Of a DNA stretch of 64,000 bases, positions 35,304 to 44,102 are shown one piece after another (the first letter of the stretch is position 1; each line of letters starts with the position of its first letter). Origin of the DNA: an uncultured Bacteroidales bacterium (lineage in GTDB: Bacteria; Bacteroidota; Bacteroidia; Bacteroidales; Muribaculaceae); contig CACYQB010000011.1 of the NCBI GenBank assembly GCA_902776435.1, forward strand, positions 310,001 to 374,000. Reading direction: 5' to 3'. Below the pieces are notes generated by a model. That model was not told the origin of the DNA, did not search any database, and saw nothing but the letters and a program-made list of their open reading frames with translations. Both the position numbers and the translations under genes were made by a program.

Positions 35304-36680
35304 CTATTCATCGTCTTCGACATCGCTATACAGGTCGGACTCGATACGGTTGATTTCATCATCGACTGTGAGTTGGGCATAGACTCTCTTAATCATCTCA
35401 TCATTAGCATGGCCTGTCATCCTGCACAACCGTTCGGGGCTGACGCCCTTTCTGATCATGTTTGTAATGAACGTGCATCGAGCGTCGTGACTGGATACCG
35501 TCTTGTATAGCGGTTTCCTTACTTCCTTTTGAGTTGAATCAATCTTGACGATCTCCCTATCTAATCCTGCCTTCTTGGCAATCCGACGAATCGCTTCATT
35601 ATATGTGTTATTGCCTTTACCCCTTGTCTTTTCTTCAAACTCTACTGGGTCAACAAGCTTTTGGCTCTTAATCCTTTCCATCAACATTGTCATCCTGGGC
35701 GTTAAGGGTATGATCGCTTTGATATTCTCCTTCATTGTCGAAACGACAATATACTTGTATTTTTTGCCTTGCTTTACCTTGTAGTTCCCAGTAAGCAGCT
35801 TGGCCAAGTCCGAGACACGCTGACCACACTCTAGATGAAGCAAGAACACGTCGCGGTATTCTTCTTCAACAGGGGTTAGGCCAGTACAATTCTCAATCGC
35901 AGTGACTTCTTCGTCCAACAGAGGGATGTGTCCTACCTGGTCTTCTCGACGGGGATCCTCCACCTTGATCCAGACGACAGGGTTTGAGACCTCTTCTTTA
36001 GGGACAAGTACTTTGTTAATTAGCAAGGCGATGATAGCCCCACAACGGTTCAACTGGCCAACACCAAAGTTTCTCTTGGTGTCACCAGCTTTGCTTTTGT
36101 TCATTTTGTTAATCAGGTATTCCTTGTACATGTTCAATCCACTTTGACTGAAAATCTCCATCGTCTTATCTTTTTCAGGCAGAGTGTCAACGAAACGAGC
36201 AAATTCACTCAAGAGGGATTCACTCTGCCGTTTTGTGCTGTCCTTAATTGATGGCTTGACGTAATTATGGTAATGATACAGTGCGTCCATAATAGTCGCG
36301 TACGGATCGAAGTTCGTTTTAGCGACATCCTGATAAATGAATTGTTTGAGCGTTGCCACAATATCCGTGACATCATTTTCACATAGATACTCAATAAATT
36401 CAGCAAAATAGCGTCTGAACCGGGCTAATCTTTCATTGGCAATCATGTTATTCTGATTGTCCTGCTTGCTCAAGGTGTTTGATACCACTGCGAGTTCCTT
36501 CTTGGAATTCCACTGTTTTGGATAAACCCTCACCCCGGTTGAGTACCGATACTGCTTGCCTTCAATAAAAGCAACGAAGTAGATTTTTCGGGGCCCGGAG
36601 GCTGTAGATCTACGCAGGTAAAATCTTGACTTGATTTCACCATAGTACTTCTGACGCTTGTCATTGATAATCATGCTCAT
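35304..36680 (-). CDS. Tyrosine recombinase (site-specific integrase)
   Basis: 458 aa from the ATG at 36680 (MSMIINDKRQKYYGEIKSRF); the longer ORF start lies over direct repeats and a hairpin and is unlikely. Domain order: arm-binding domain with the YFVAFIEGKQYRYSTGVRVY strand pair, SAM-like core-binding domain, catalytic domain with CGQRVSDLAK, SSHDARCTF, TGHANDEM and the nucleophile Tyr in KRVYAQL. This is the usual Bacteroidetes integrase layout. As the last gene of the element it probably drives integration and excision at the boundary just to its right. Confidence 0.92.
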   Translation of the reverse strand: MSMIINDKRQKYYGEIKSRFYLRRSTASGPRKIYFVAFIEGKQYRYSTGVRVYPKQWNSKKELAVVSNTLSKQDNQNNMIANERLARFRRYFAEFIEYLCENDVTDIVATLKQFIYQDVAKTNFDPYATIMDALYHYHNYVKPSIKDSTKRQSESLLSEFARFVDTLPEKDKTMEIFSQSGLNMYKEYLINKMNKSKAGDTKRNFGVGQLNRCGAIIALLINKVLVPKEEVSNPVVWIKVEDPRREDQVGHIPLLDEEVTAIENCTGLTPVEEEYRDVFLLHLECGQRVSDLAKLLTGNYKVKQGKKYKYIVVSTMKENIKAIIPLTPRMTMLMERIKSQKLVDPVEFEEKTRGKGNNTYNEAIRRIAKKAGLDREIVKIDSTQKEVRKPLYKTVSSHDARCTFITNMIRKGVSPERLCRMTGHANDEMIKRVYAQLTVDDEINRIESDLYSDVEDDE

Positions 36681-36692
36681 AATTCTCAAAAG

Positions 36693-36717
36693 TGTGTTAG
36701 TAAACTGTGTTAGTAAA
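36693..36717. repeat. 12-bp direct repeat upstream of the integrase
   Basis: TGTGTTAGTAAA occurs twice (36693-36704 and 36706-36717), with a 13-base period, 13 bases upstream of the integrase start. It is followed by a GCCC/GGGC hairpin (36730-36744). It could be arm-type integrase or excisionase binding sites. Confidence 0.55.
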
Positions 36718-36744
36718 GTGTACAAAAACGCCCAAAAAATGGGC

Positions 36745-36863
36745 AAAAATTGACTGTTTTCGGTAGTATTTGAACACTTCTTATCACGTCACTCTTGAGC
36801 CGATTTGGTTTAAATTTTTATCACAATCGCTTGTAATATAGACAATTACATCAACTAAAAAGT
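36745..36863. other. Right boundary region of the mobile element
   Basis: The integrase promoter region ends here and base composition shifts from AT-rich to GC-rich beyond 36,960. No tRNA or tmRNA gene is present, so the target is intergenic. The left end is not in the window, so the attachment repeat cannot be identified. Confidence 0.4.
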
Positions 36864-36879
36864 TGGCACGGTAATTGCA
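36864..36879 (+). promoter_or_regulatory. Sigma-54 (-24/-12) promoter
   Basis: TGGCACG, four bases, TTGCA matches the RpoN consensus TGGCACGN4TTGCW at every position. The -12 GC predicts a start near 36890. An activator binding site upstream would lie within or beyond the element boundary, so insertion may have changed its control. Confidence 0.6.
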
Positions 36880-36889
36880 GATATAGATA

Positions 36890-36969
36890 CGAACTCATAA
36901 TTTTTGGAGGTTTTTTAGGGTTAAACATGATTGTCAGCATCCCTCGTGAGAGTCGTGCTGATTTTTTTT
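36890..36969 (+). ncRNA. Possible sigma-54-dependent small RNA
   Basis: From the predicted start near 36890 to the T-run of the terminator at 36969 is a transcript of about 75-80 bases with no convincing ORF. It is inferred only from a promoter and a terminator; it could instead be a leader that is read through into the acetyltransferase gene. Confidence 0.3.
36934..36969 (+). terminator. Rho-independent terminator with GNRA loop
   Basis: TCAGCA pairs with TGCTGA; an inner CTC/GAG stem is capped by a GTGA tetraloop; eight T follow at 36962-36969. It lies between the sigma-54 promoter and the acetyltransferase promoter. Confidence 0.75.
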
Positions 36970-36970
36970 G

Positions 36971-36978
36971 TATTTTTG
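36971..36978 (+). promoter_or_regulatory. -7 box of the acetyltransferase gene
   Basis: TATTTTTG at 36971-36978 fits TAnnTTTG and lies 25 bases upstream of the ATG at 37004. Confidence 0.5.
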
Positions 36979-37003
36979 TGGTCATAATCATCATGATGAG
37001 ACT

Positions 37004-37570
37004 ATGACAGAGAAAGAGAAAATGCTGGCGGGTCTGCCCTACAGCGCTATCGATACTGAATTGCTGAAGGAGTTGAATGAGTGTAAGGATGTCATCCACC
37101 GCTACAATGAGTTGTTGCCGTCGATGCGGGCTGAGCGCACTGAGATGCTCAAGGCGCTGCTGGGGCATGTGGGCGACGACAAGATCTTGATTAACCAGCC
37201 GTTCTACTGCGACTATGGCAAGCACATCAGCGTTGGCAAGCGGTTCTTTGCCAACTTCAACTTCACGGTACTGGACGAGGCGCTGGTGACCATCGGCGAC
37301 GATTGCTTCATCGGTCCCAATGTGGGCATCTACACGGCCTGCCACAGCACTGACCCTGTGGAGCGCAATACGCGGCGCGAGTGGGCGCTACCGGTGACGA
37401 TTGGTGACAACGTGTGGATCGGGGGCTCGGTAACCATCCTGGCTGGCGTGACCATCGGCGACAATGTGACCATTGGTGCTGGTTCGGTGGTGACGCGCGA
37501 CATCCCGAGCGATTCCGTCGCTGTGGGTAACCCCTGCCGTGTCATCAAAAGACTCAATAATAATAAATAG
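37004..37570 (+). CDS. maa: Maltose/galactoside O-acetyltransferase (LbH family)
   Basis: 188 aa from the ATG at 37004 (MTEKEKMLAGLPYSAIDTEL), the usual start of Maa/NodL/LacA proteins. The N-terminal maltose-acetyltransferase domain is followed by left-handed beta-helix hexapeptides (VTIGDNVWIGGSVTILAGVT, then GDNVTIGAGSVVTRDIP). The active-site histidine is in YTACHSTDP. It transfers acetyl from acetyl-CoA to sugar hydroxyls in the cytoplasm. It is the first clear chromosomal gene beyond the element. Confidence 0.88.
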   Translation: MTEKEKMLAGLPYSAIDTELLKELNECKDVIHRYNELLPSMRAERTEMLKALLGHVGDDKILINQPFYCDYGKHISVGKRFFANFNFTVLDEALVTIGDDCFIGPNVGIYTACHSTDPVERNTRREWALPVTIGDNVWIGGSVTILAGVTIGDNVTIGAGSVVTRDIPSDSVAVGNPCRVIKRLNNNK

Positions 37571-37597
37571 ACTACCCAAGGCCTGAACGCAACAAAT

Positions 37598-37627
37598 GCC
37601 GTTACAGTCCCGTGGGACCATAACGGC
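37598..37627. terminator. Hairpin between maa and rpmH
   Basis: GCCGTTA, inner GTCCC/GGGAC, TAACGGC forms a strong stem between two convergent genes, probably ending rpmH transcription leftward and maa rightward; there is no long T-run. Confidence 0.55.
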
Positions 37628-37675
37628 TTGATGCGTCTGTAGTGCCGCTTGGTGGCGGCAACCCTTTACAGGGGA

Positions 37676-37828
37676 TTACTTGTAAACGGTATCGCTAACA
37701 GTGAGGCTGTAACGACCCTTAGCGCGACGACGGGCCAGAACCTTACGGCCGTCGGCAGTGCGCATGCGATGACGGAAGCCATGCTTGTTGGCTTTCTTGC
37801 GGTTCGAGGGTTGGAATGTTCTTTTCAT
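37676..37828 (-). CDS. rpmH: Ribosomal protein L34
   Basis: A 50-codon gene on the minus strand encodes [20 protein letters not shown] and the following [17 protein letters not shown], the unmistakable L34 sequence. It is a component of the 50S subunit. It is divergent from efp, an arrangement common in Bacteroidales. Confidence 0.97.
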   Translation of the reverse strand: MKRTFQPSNRKKANKHGFRHRMRTADGRKVLARRRAKGRYSLTVSDTVYK

Positions 37829-37937
37829 TGTTTATCTCTGTTTTTTAGTAATTCCGAAAATTTTTCGCAAAATGCGGTGCAAAATTAGTACTTTTTTTCA
37901 AATTACACAAGAGTAAACGCATTTTTGCGGAAAAGTT

Positions 37938-37968
37938 TTTGTTTTTTTTCTCAAAATCACTACTTTTG
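37938..37968 (+). promoter_or_regulatory. Promoter of efp
   Basis: TTTG (37938-37941), 19 bases, TACTTTTG (37961-37968): a full Bacteroidetes consensus promoter. It leaves a leader of about 60 bases before the ATG at 38033. Confidence 0.75.
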
Positions 37969-38032
37969 CACCCACAAAAGACTGAGGACAAACAATATTT
38001 ACATAAAACAATAGCATAACAACATTTGAATT

Positions 38033-38596
38033 ATGATTAATGCTCAAGACATCAAGAACGGAACGTGCATCCGCTTGGACGGCGATCTGTATTTCTGCAT
38101 CGAATTCCTTCATGTAAAGCCCGGTAAGGGTAACACCTTCATGCGCACCAAGTTGAAAAACGTGGTTGACGGCCGCGTATTGGAGCGCCGCTTCAACATT
38201 GGTGAGAAGCTTGAGGACGTGCGCGTAGAGCGTCGCCCCTATCAGTACCTGTACATGGACGGCCAGGACGCCATGTTCATGAACAACGAGACCTTTGAGC
38301 AGATTCCCATCAGCAAGGACTTGATCACTGGTGCTGACTATATGAAGGAGGGTGACATCGTTGAGGTTGTCAGCGATGCTTCGACCGAGACGGTCCTGTT
38401 CGCTGAGATGCCCATCAAGACCCAGCTGAAGATTACTTATACCGAGCCCGGCGTGAAAGGCGATACCGCCACCAACACCTTGAAGCCCGCTACCGTCGAG
38501 ACCGGCGCCACCGTTCGCGTGCCCCTGTTCATCGACACCGACGAGATCATCGAAGTGGACACCCGTGACGGCAGCTATCAGGGCCGCGTGAGGTAA
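38033..38596 (+). CDS. efp: Elongation factor P
   Basis: 187 aa with the three EF-P beta-barrel domains. The loop KPGKGNTF places Lys32 at the position that enters the peptidyl-transferase centre and is modified in some bacteria. It relieves ribosome stalling at consecutive prolines, relevant here to Pro-rich proteins such as the DPET-repeat and HU-LysM proteins. A terminator follows at 38621. Confidence 0.96.
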   Translation: MINAQDIKNGTCIRLDGDLYFCIEFLHVKPGKGNTFMRTKLKNVVDGRVLERRFNIGEKLEDVRVERRPYQYLYMDGQDAMFMNNETFEQIPISKDLITGADYMKEGDIVEVVSDASTETVLFAEMPIKTQLKITYTEPGVKGDTATNTLKPATVETGATVRVPLFIDTDEIIEVDTRDGSYQGRVR

Positions 38597-38620
38597 TCAC
38601 ACCACATACAACAGCAACAC

Positions 38621-38647
38621 AAAGGACGCCCATGCATGGGCGCCCTT
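38621..38647 (+). terminator. Terminator of efp
   Basis: AAAGGACGCCCATG and CATGGGCGCCCTTTG form a long, nearly perfect stem followed by TTATTT. Confidence 0.75.
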
Positions 38648-38834
38648 TGTTATTTAACTGAAGGTTGTCGCCGCCGAAATCAGCGGCGACACTGTGGGAT
38701 TAACGCCCGTTGGCCCCCCCCACCTCAGGCACTTCGTGCCACCCACCCGAGCGGGAAGAGGCTTTTCACTCGTCTTAGAGAGAGTCAGCCACAAAAAACA
38801 GCATGGGTAAGTGTTCGTTGTATTTCTCTGAGAA
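38648..38834. other. Intergenic region with REP-like hairpin debris
   Basis: No gene. It contains a run of C, GGCACTTCGTGCC (38728-38740), and other short inverted repeats of a kind scattered between Bacteroidales genes; similar motifs occur at 45940-45992. Confidence 0.4.
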
Positions 38835-39335
38835 TTATAGTTTACGGAGGATCCAGGGAAGAGGCTCGAGGATCTTAAGGCAGACCTTGCTATTGATGTC
38901 ATGGAGAAAAGCGCCTGCTGATTCCCTGTCGTCGAAACCCTGAGCGATGACGAAGTATTGCTTATCATCACCACCGTAGAGGACGTAGCTGCCTGTCAGG
39001 CCGCACTCTTCGCGCAAGCGGTCACGGTAGCTCTTGGCATTGATGCGCTGGGAGAAAGAGGCAACCACGACATTATAGGGCCTGGCCGTGTCAGTCGAAT
39101 CGATTGCGACGTCGGCATTGACAAAGAGCAGTCTGACGCTATCACCATTGATTACAGTGGTAAACTTCTGGCGCTCAGCCTCGATTTTGGCGTAAGTCTC
39201 TGCTCCGATACCAGTCTGGCGCCGTTCCATCGCTTTCTCGTAGGCTTCACGATAATTCTGCTCGCTACTGTGACAAGCTGTCAACACGACCGTTGCCATC
39301 AGCATCACCGAGATATAATATAATGTCTTTTTCAT
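38835..39335 (-). CDS. SPOR-domain lipoprotein
   Basis: 166 aa from the ATG at 39335 (the longer ORF start is unsupported). A lipoprotein signal (VMLMATVVLTACHSS) ends in Cys about residue 21. The C-terminal 75 residues form a SPOR domain (YNVVVASFSQRINAKSYRDR, then YFVIAQGF), which binds denuded peptidoglycan glycans at division sites. The start overlaps the stop of the upstream phosphodiesterase gene by 4 bases (ATGA), so the two are co-translated. Confidence 0.85.
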   Translation of the reverse strand: MKKTLYYISVMLMATVVLTACHSSEQNYREAYEKAMERRQTGIGAETYAKIEAERQKFTTVINGDSVRLLFVNADVAIDSTDTARPYNVVVASFSQRINAKSYRDRLREECGLTGSYVLYGGDDKQYFVIAQGFDDRESAGAFLHDINSKVCLKILEPLPWILRKL

Positions 39336-39826
39336 TTCGCTAATTCTATCACTTGGGCATGAGTAATGTTGCCATTGTCTAATGTGAGCGTAACGAGGGT
39401 GCGAACCACCTGCCATCCCTGCACACCCGCTGCCCCGGGATTCACCACAAGACAACCCAAGGCACGGTCAGGCATGACCTTGAGGATGTGGCTGTGTCCG
39501 CACACGAAGAGTTTGGGGCGCGACAATTCCAGACGCGACTTGATGCCTGGCGCATATTTGCCAGGATAACCTCCGATATGCGTCATCACGACCTTGACGC
39601 CCTCGACCTCGAAGATTTCCATCTCCTTGAAGCGACGTCTGAGGCTTGCCCCGTCCACGTTACCACAGACGGCGCGGAAAACGGGCGCAATGGCCTCAAG
39701 CCGGTCAGCAAGCTCGTCACTGCCGATGTCACCAGCATGCCACACCTCGTCGCAATCGGCGAAGTGCTGCGCATATCGGTCGTCCCACCAGGCGTGCGTG
39801 TCACTGATGATGCCTATCTTCTTCAT
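39332..39826 (-). CDS. YfcE/MJ0936-type metallophosphoesterase
   Basis: 164 aa. The motifs IGIISDTHAWWDD, EVWHAGDIG, CGNVD, VVMTHIGGYPGKY and LFVCGHSHILK are the complete metal-binding set of calcineurin-like phosphoesterases of the YfcE family. The substrate is unknown; relatives cleave phosphodiesters such as bis-p-nitrophenyl phosphate in vitro. It forms a two-gene operon with the SPOR lipoprotein. Confidence 0.9.
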   Translation of the reverse strand: MKKIGIISDTHAWWDDRYAQHFADCDEVWHAGDIGSDELADRLEAIAPVFRAVCGNVDGASLRRRFKEMEIFEVEGVKVVMTHIGGYPGKYAPGIKSRLELSRPKLFVCGHSHILKVMPDRALGCLVVNPGAAGVQGWQVVRTLVTLTLDNGNITHAQVIELAK

Positions 39827-39885
39827 ATAACTATATCTTGAACAAGGAAATGTGTGACAAAAAGAACCGTCCCTTTTGTCACGGT

Positions 39886-40494
39886 TTAGAGGGCGAATTC
39901 CATGAGGCGGGCAAGGTATTTGCCGATGATGTCAAACTCCAGGTTGACCACGGTGCCGACCTCGATGCAGTGGAAGTTGGTGATCTCGCGGGTGTAGGGG
40001 ATAATGGCGACCTGGAAGGAGTCGCGCTCACTGTTGCAGACCGTGAGTGACACGCCGTTGACAGTCACACTACCCTTCTCTACCGTGACATACCCCTTGC
40101 GGGCCATCTCGGGAGCCACCTCATACTTGAAAGTGAAGTAGTGGCTGCCGTCCACCTCCTTGACGTCGGTGCACACGGCCGTCTGATCGACGTGGCCCTG
40201 GACGATGTGGCCGTCGAGACGCCCCTCGATGAGCATCGAGCGCTCCACGTTGACCTCATCACCCACCTTGAGCAATCCCAGGTTGCTGCGATCAAGGGTC
40301 TCTTGAATGGCCGTAACAGTATAGGTGCCGTCACCAGGCAATTCTACAACCGTGAGGCAGACGCCGTTGTGTGAGACGCTCTGGTCAATCTTCAACTCGT
40401 TGGTAAAGCTACACTTGAGTGTAATGTGCAGGTTACCACCATCCTTGCGCAATGCGACGACACGCGCCGCTTCTTCTACGATTCCTGAAAACAT
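39886..40494 (-). CDS. ribE: Riboflavin synthase, alpha subunit
   Basis: 202 aa with the diagnostic start MFSGIVEEAARV and two homologous barrel halves (SVSHNGVCLTVVEL and SVTVNGVSLTVCNS). It converts two molecules of 6,7-dimethyl-8-ribityllumazine into riboflavin plus a pyrimidine. No FMN riboswitch is evident in the short upstream region. Confidence 0.96.
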   Translation of the reverse strand: MFSGIVEEAARVVALRKDGGNLHITLKCSFTNELKIDQSVSHNGVCLTVVELPGDGTYTVTAIQETLDRSNLGLLKVGDEVNVERSMLIEGRLDGHIVQGHVDQTAVCTDVKEVDGSHYFTFKYEVAPEMARKGYVTVEKGSVTVNGVSLTVCNSERDSFQVAIIPYTREITNFHCIEVGTVVNLEFDIIGKYLARLMEFAL

Positions 40495-40699
40495 TGTTTA
40501 TTATTCTGTTTGTTTTGTTATTCTATTACTCTAATACTAACCTATAAACGGAGCGGGGCAGGCTTTATTGCATCCGTGCGGATGATGTAGCGCCCTACCC
40601 TCAATGCCAGCAAAGAAATCCCCGCCACTCGAAAACCAAGGGCGGGGAGCAAGCTGTTTAGAAGTTAAACTATATACTTATAGTCAGGCGGGAACGCCC

Positions 40700-40760
40700 T
40701 TCGATAAGCCTTTTTTAGGTTTTAGGCGTTAGGTTTTAGGTGTTAGGTGACTCAGCCTAA
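40700..40760. repeat. TTAGG-type short intergenic repeats
   Basis: Five imperfect copies of TTAGG(T/C)(G/T)T lie downstream of pfp. Related TTAGGAG repeats occur at 57747-57770 and GATTAG repeats at 48630-48675. They do not look coding. Confidence 0.5.
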
Positions 40761-40772
40761 TACCTTAATTCC

Positions 40773-42434
40773 TTAGGACTTGCCGAACTGCTCGAAGAAG
40801 AGCGTGTAGGAAGTCTTGTCCACCAACTCCTCGGGACCGAAGAACTGAATGGGACCGGGATAGATGTAACAGGTCTCAAGGGCCCACTGCTCACGGCTCT
40901 CGACAAAATGCTTGAAGGGAGCACCATCGAGGTCCACCAACGCTTTGCGGATAACGGGTTTGTCCTTACCTGAACGACGCTCGATATTCATCATCATCGT
41001 GATGGGCACACCACAAGCAACCCAATCCTGAGCCTTACGTCCCAGATGGGTGATTGCTGACATGTAACCGGTAGCGCCAACAAAGATCAGGTGAGAAGCA
41101 TTATAACCCAGCGAGTAGCAGTAGTCAGCATCAAAGTTGGAGGGGAAGGAACAACGTCCCTCGTAACCGAAGAAGTGATGCTGGGTCTTGAATTTAATGG
41201 GTTCAATCTCGCCAGAGTCGGCACGCATTTCAAGGACATGACCTACCATGCGGCTGAGCAGACGCTCGGACTCGATCTGCGACACCATCACGTTGCCGTG
41301 TTCGTCACGATCCAGGGTGAGCTGACGTGCCACGTCGTCGGGCAGCGAGTCGTAAACATCGCGGTTCTCTTCAGAGAGGTGCTCACGCACGAACTCATTC
41401 TGCTCCAAATCTCGCAATTGTGAAATCTCAGGATACTTGCTGAGCATCTCGTTGAGTTCCGAAATGAGTTTCTTCATCGTGGGAACGAACTCGACAATAC
41501 CCTCAGGAACGAGGACAGTACCGTAGTCCATACCCATATCATGGCGCTTCACCACGATGTCGGCGATCTCCTCGGCGATATTGTGCAAGGTCATGTTGCG
41601 GGCCTCGACCTCCTCACTGATGATGCAGTAGTTGGGGCGGGTCTGCAGGGCGCACTCCAGAGCGATGTGTGACGCGGAACGTCCCATGAGCTTCATGAAG
41701 TGCCAATATTTCTTGGCAGAGTTACAGTCGCGTGCCACGTTGCCGATGAGTTCGCTATACACCTTGGTAGCGGTGTCAAAGCCAAACGAAATCTCGATGT
41801 GCTCGTTCTTGAGGTCGCCGTCGATGGTCTTGGGGACACCGATGACCTGCACGCCAGAGTCGTGAGCCTTGTAGTACTCAGCGAGGATGGCAGCGTTGGT
41901 GTTACTGTCATCACCACCGATGATAACCACAGCGGTGATTTTGAGTTCACGCAGGATGTCCAGTCCAGCCTCGAACTGCTCAGGCTTGTCGAGCTTAGTA
42001 CGGCCCGAACCGATCATGTCAAAGCCACCGGTATTGCGATACTGCTCGATGATGTCCTCGGTGAGTTCGATGTAGCGGTGCTTCACCAGTCCGTTAGGAC
42101 CGCCCAGGAAACCATACAGTCGGCAATACTTGTTCAGCGCCTTGATACCGTCATAGAGACCGCAGATCACATTGTGGCCACCAGGAGCCTGACCACCACT
42201 GAGAATCACACCCACATTGAAGGGCTTCTCGGGGGGCATTGCTGAATCATCGCGCTCAAAGGTCAGCTGAGGCATACCATAAGTACAGGGGAACAAGGCC
42301 TTGATGGCTTCTTGATCGGCCACCGACTGCGTGGGTTCACCTTCGACCGCGCGCACGGGGCATCTGAGCGTAACAGGCAGTTTGGGCCTGTAAGTAAGCC
42401 TCATCTGCTCCAGATAACTCTTATTGTCAGTCAT
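40773..42434 (-). CDS. pfp: Pyrophosphate-dependent phosphofructokinase
   Basis: 553 aa from the ATG at 42434. It carries GVILSGGQAPGGHN (nucleotide/PPi loop), IIGGDDSNTNAA with the Asp of PPi-PFKs, and VPKTIDGDLKN (catalytic Asp and Lys). Its size fits the long PPi-PFK group. It reversibly phosphorylates fructose 6-phosphate with pyrophosphate, the usual glycolytic enzyme of Bacteroidales. It is monocistronic. Confidence 0.95.
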   Translation of the reverse strand: MTDNKSYLEQMRLTYRPKLPVTLRCPVRAVEGEPTQSVADQEAIKALFPCTYGMPQLTFERDDSAMPPEKPFNVGVILSGGQAPGGHNVICGLYDGIKALNKYCRLYGFLGGPNGLVKHRYIELTEDIIEQYRNTGGFDMIGSGRTKLDKPEQFEAGLDILRELKITAVVIIGGDDSNTNAAILAEYYKAHDSGVQVIGVPKTIDGDLKNEHIEISFGFDTATKVYSELIGNVARDCNSAKKYWHFMKLMGRSASHIALECALQTRPNYCIISEEVEARNMTLHNIAEEIADIVVKRHDMGMDYGTVLVPEGIVEFVPTMKKLISELNEMLSKYPEISQLRDLEQNEFVREHLSEENRDVYDSLPDDVARQLTLDRDEHGNVMVSQIESERLLSRMVGHVLEMRADSGEIEPIKFKTQHHFFGYEGRCSFPSNFDADYCYSLGYNASHLIFVGATGYMSAITHLGRKAQDWVACGVPITMMMNIERRSGKDKPVIRKALVDLDGAPFKHFVESREQWALETCYIYPGPIQFFGPEELVDKTSYTLFFEQFGKS

Positions 42435-42799
42435 TTTATTGGAAAATTTTGGTTTGTATAATACAGTTAAACAATCTTTTTTACGTTTTTTTTCGGCCAC
42501 AAAATTACTGCAAATTTATCACCCCCGCATCATAAAACGATAACAATTTTTCGAATAAGGTAGCCCGATTTAGAATTTTTGACACTTTCGGCGGCAAAAA
42601 TGACGATTTTTCGTCTGAATCACGTCTTTTTGTTACAATCTATCAACAGCATTTTAACCCCATCGCCCCACCATGGGGTCATCACAGCAGTGATTTCAAG
42701 ATTTTTTGCCATCAGACTTGGTGCATAAGCAAAAACGTTGTATCTTCGCAAGATTAAACAGAACGATTTATATCACAACTATCAATACAACAACCAACT
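42435..42799. other. Divergent intergenic region between pfp and rfbA
   Basis: 365 bases without a gene. It holds the divergent promoters; a TATCTTCG at 42740-42747 resembles the -7 box for rfbA, whose ATG lies 52 bases downstream. Nothing else is seen. Confidence 0.4.
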
Positions 42800-43681
42800 A
42801 TGAAAGGAATTGTACTGGCAGGCGGCTCTGGGACACGGCTTTACCCAGTGACCAAGGGTATTTCCAAGCAATTGATACCCATCTATGACAAGCCCATGGT
42901 CTATTATCCGATCTCGGTGCTGATGCTCGCCGGCATCCGCGAGATCCTCATCATATCAACGCCTCAAGATCTGCCCCTGTTCAAACGGCTGTTAGGGTCC
43001 GGCGAGGACATCGGCGTGCGCTTTGAGTACGCCGAGCAACCCCGTCCCGAAGGACTGGCCCAGGCCTTTATCATCGGCGAGGAATTTGTCGGCAAGGACA
43101 CCGTGTGCCTCGTCTTGGGTGACAACATCTTCTACGGTCAGAGTTTCACCCGCATGCTCATGGATGCAGTGGAACGCACCGAGCGCGAGAACGTTGCCAC
43201 ATTGTGGGCCTATGCCGTGAAGGACCCCAACCGCTTCGGCGTTGTGGCCTTTGACGAGCATGGCAAGGCAACGAGCCTTGAGGAGAAACCGGAGCATCCC
43301 AAGAGCAACTTTGCCGTGACAGGGCTCTACTTCTATCCCAACGACGTGCTGGAAGTGGCCAAGCATATCAAGCCCAGCGCACGCGGCGAGCTAGAAATCA
43401 CCACTGTCAACCAGGAATTCCTGGCCCAAGACCGCGTACACGTCCAGACATTGGGCCGCGGATTTGCCTGGCTGGACACGGGGACAAGCGACTCGATGGC
43501 CGACGCGTCCAACTTCATCGGCACCATCGTCAACATGCAGGGTGTACAGGTTGCCGCGCTCGAGGAAATTTCCTTCCGCAAGGGCTGGATCAATGCCGAG
43601 CAACTCCTGGCGCTCGCCGAGCCCATGAAGAAAAACCACTACGGCCAGTACCTCATTAAACTTGCCCAGAATGGAATCTGA
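42800..43681 (+). CDS. rfbA: Glucose-1-phosphate thymidylyltransferase
   Basis: 293 aa. The nucleotidyltransferase start [20 protein letters not shown] and the [19 protein letters not shown] segment are diagnostic for RmlA. It forms dTDP-glucose from dTTP and glucose 1-phosphate, the first step toward dTDP-deoxysugars. It is the first gene of a four-gene operon and overlaps the next gene by 11 bases. The 4,6-dehydratase (RmlB), which must act next, is not in the window. Confidence 0.96.
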   Translation: MKGIVLAGGSGTRLYPVTKGISKQLIPIYDKPMVYYPISVLMLAGIREILIISTPQDLPLFKRLLGSGEDIGVRFEYAEQPRPEGLAQAFIIGEEFVGKDTVCLVLGDNIFYGQSFTRMLMDAVERTERENVATLWAYAVKDPNRFGVVAFDEHGKATSLEEKPEHPKSNFAVTGLYFYPNDVLEVAKHIKPSARGELEITTVNQEFLAQDRVHVQTLGRGFAWLDTGTSDSMADASNFIGTIVNMQGVQVAALEEISFRKGWINAEQLLALAEPMKKNHYGQYLIKLAQNGI

Positions 43682-44102
43682 TATTTTCCAGAGTGCGCAT
43701 CTGATAGAATTGCCCAAGGTGAAAGACCCGCGGGGAAACCTCACTTTCATCGAGAGTGAACACCATGTCCCGTTCAAGGTCATGCGCAACTACTGGATTT
43801 ATGATGTACCCAGCGGCATGTGGCGCGACGGGCATGCCTTCATCGAGCAACAGGAATTCCTCGTGGCCCTGAGCGGCAGCTTTGACGTGGTGGTCAATGA
43901 TGGGACCCAAGAGCGGTCCTTCCACCTGGCGCGCCCTCAAATCGGGCTGTACATACCCAAATTGACCTGGCGCCACATCAACAATTTCTCCACCAACTCC
44001 GTTGCTCTGGTGCTCACCAGCACCTATTATAACGAAGACGATTACATCACCGACTTTGAACAGTTCATAGACCTTAAAAAACAACAGAAGCAAAATGGAT
44101 AG
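43671..44102 (+). CDS. FdtA/QdtA-like dTDP-sugar 3,4-ketoisomerase, copy 1
   Basis: 143 aa cupin protein (WxcM-like C-terminal family), starting at the ATG at 43671 inside the end of rfbA. It has [21 protein letters not shown] and [16 protein letters not shown]. These enzymes convert dTDP-4-keto-6-deoxyglucose to the 3-keto sugar. The usual metal-less active-site pair H-x-H reads HAF here ([13 protein letters not shown]), so the second histidine is missing; this copy may be altered in activity or form a heteromer with the next gene. Confidence 0.85.
   Translation: MESDIFQSAHLIELPKVKDPRGNLTFIESEHHVPFKVMRNYWIYDVPSGMWRDGHAFIEQQEFLVALSGSFDVVVNDGTQERSFHLARPQIGLYIPKLTWRHINNFSTNSVALVLTSTYYNEDDYITDFEQFIDLKKQQKQNG

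Noticed and set aside
36745-36963. tRNA gene as integration target
   Set aside because: No cloverleaf-like sequence is present between the integrase and maa; no tRNA or rRNA was recognised elsewhere in the window either.
40700-40760. Telomere-like TTAGG array
   Set aside because: Copies are few and degenerate and lie inside a circular-type chromosome region; dispersed intergenic repeats explain them.
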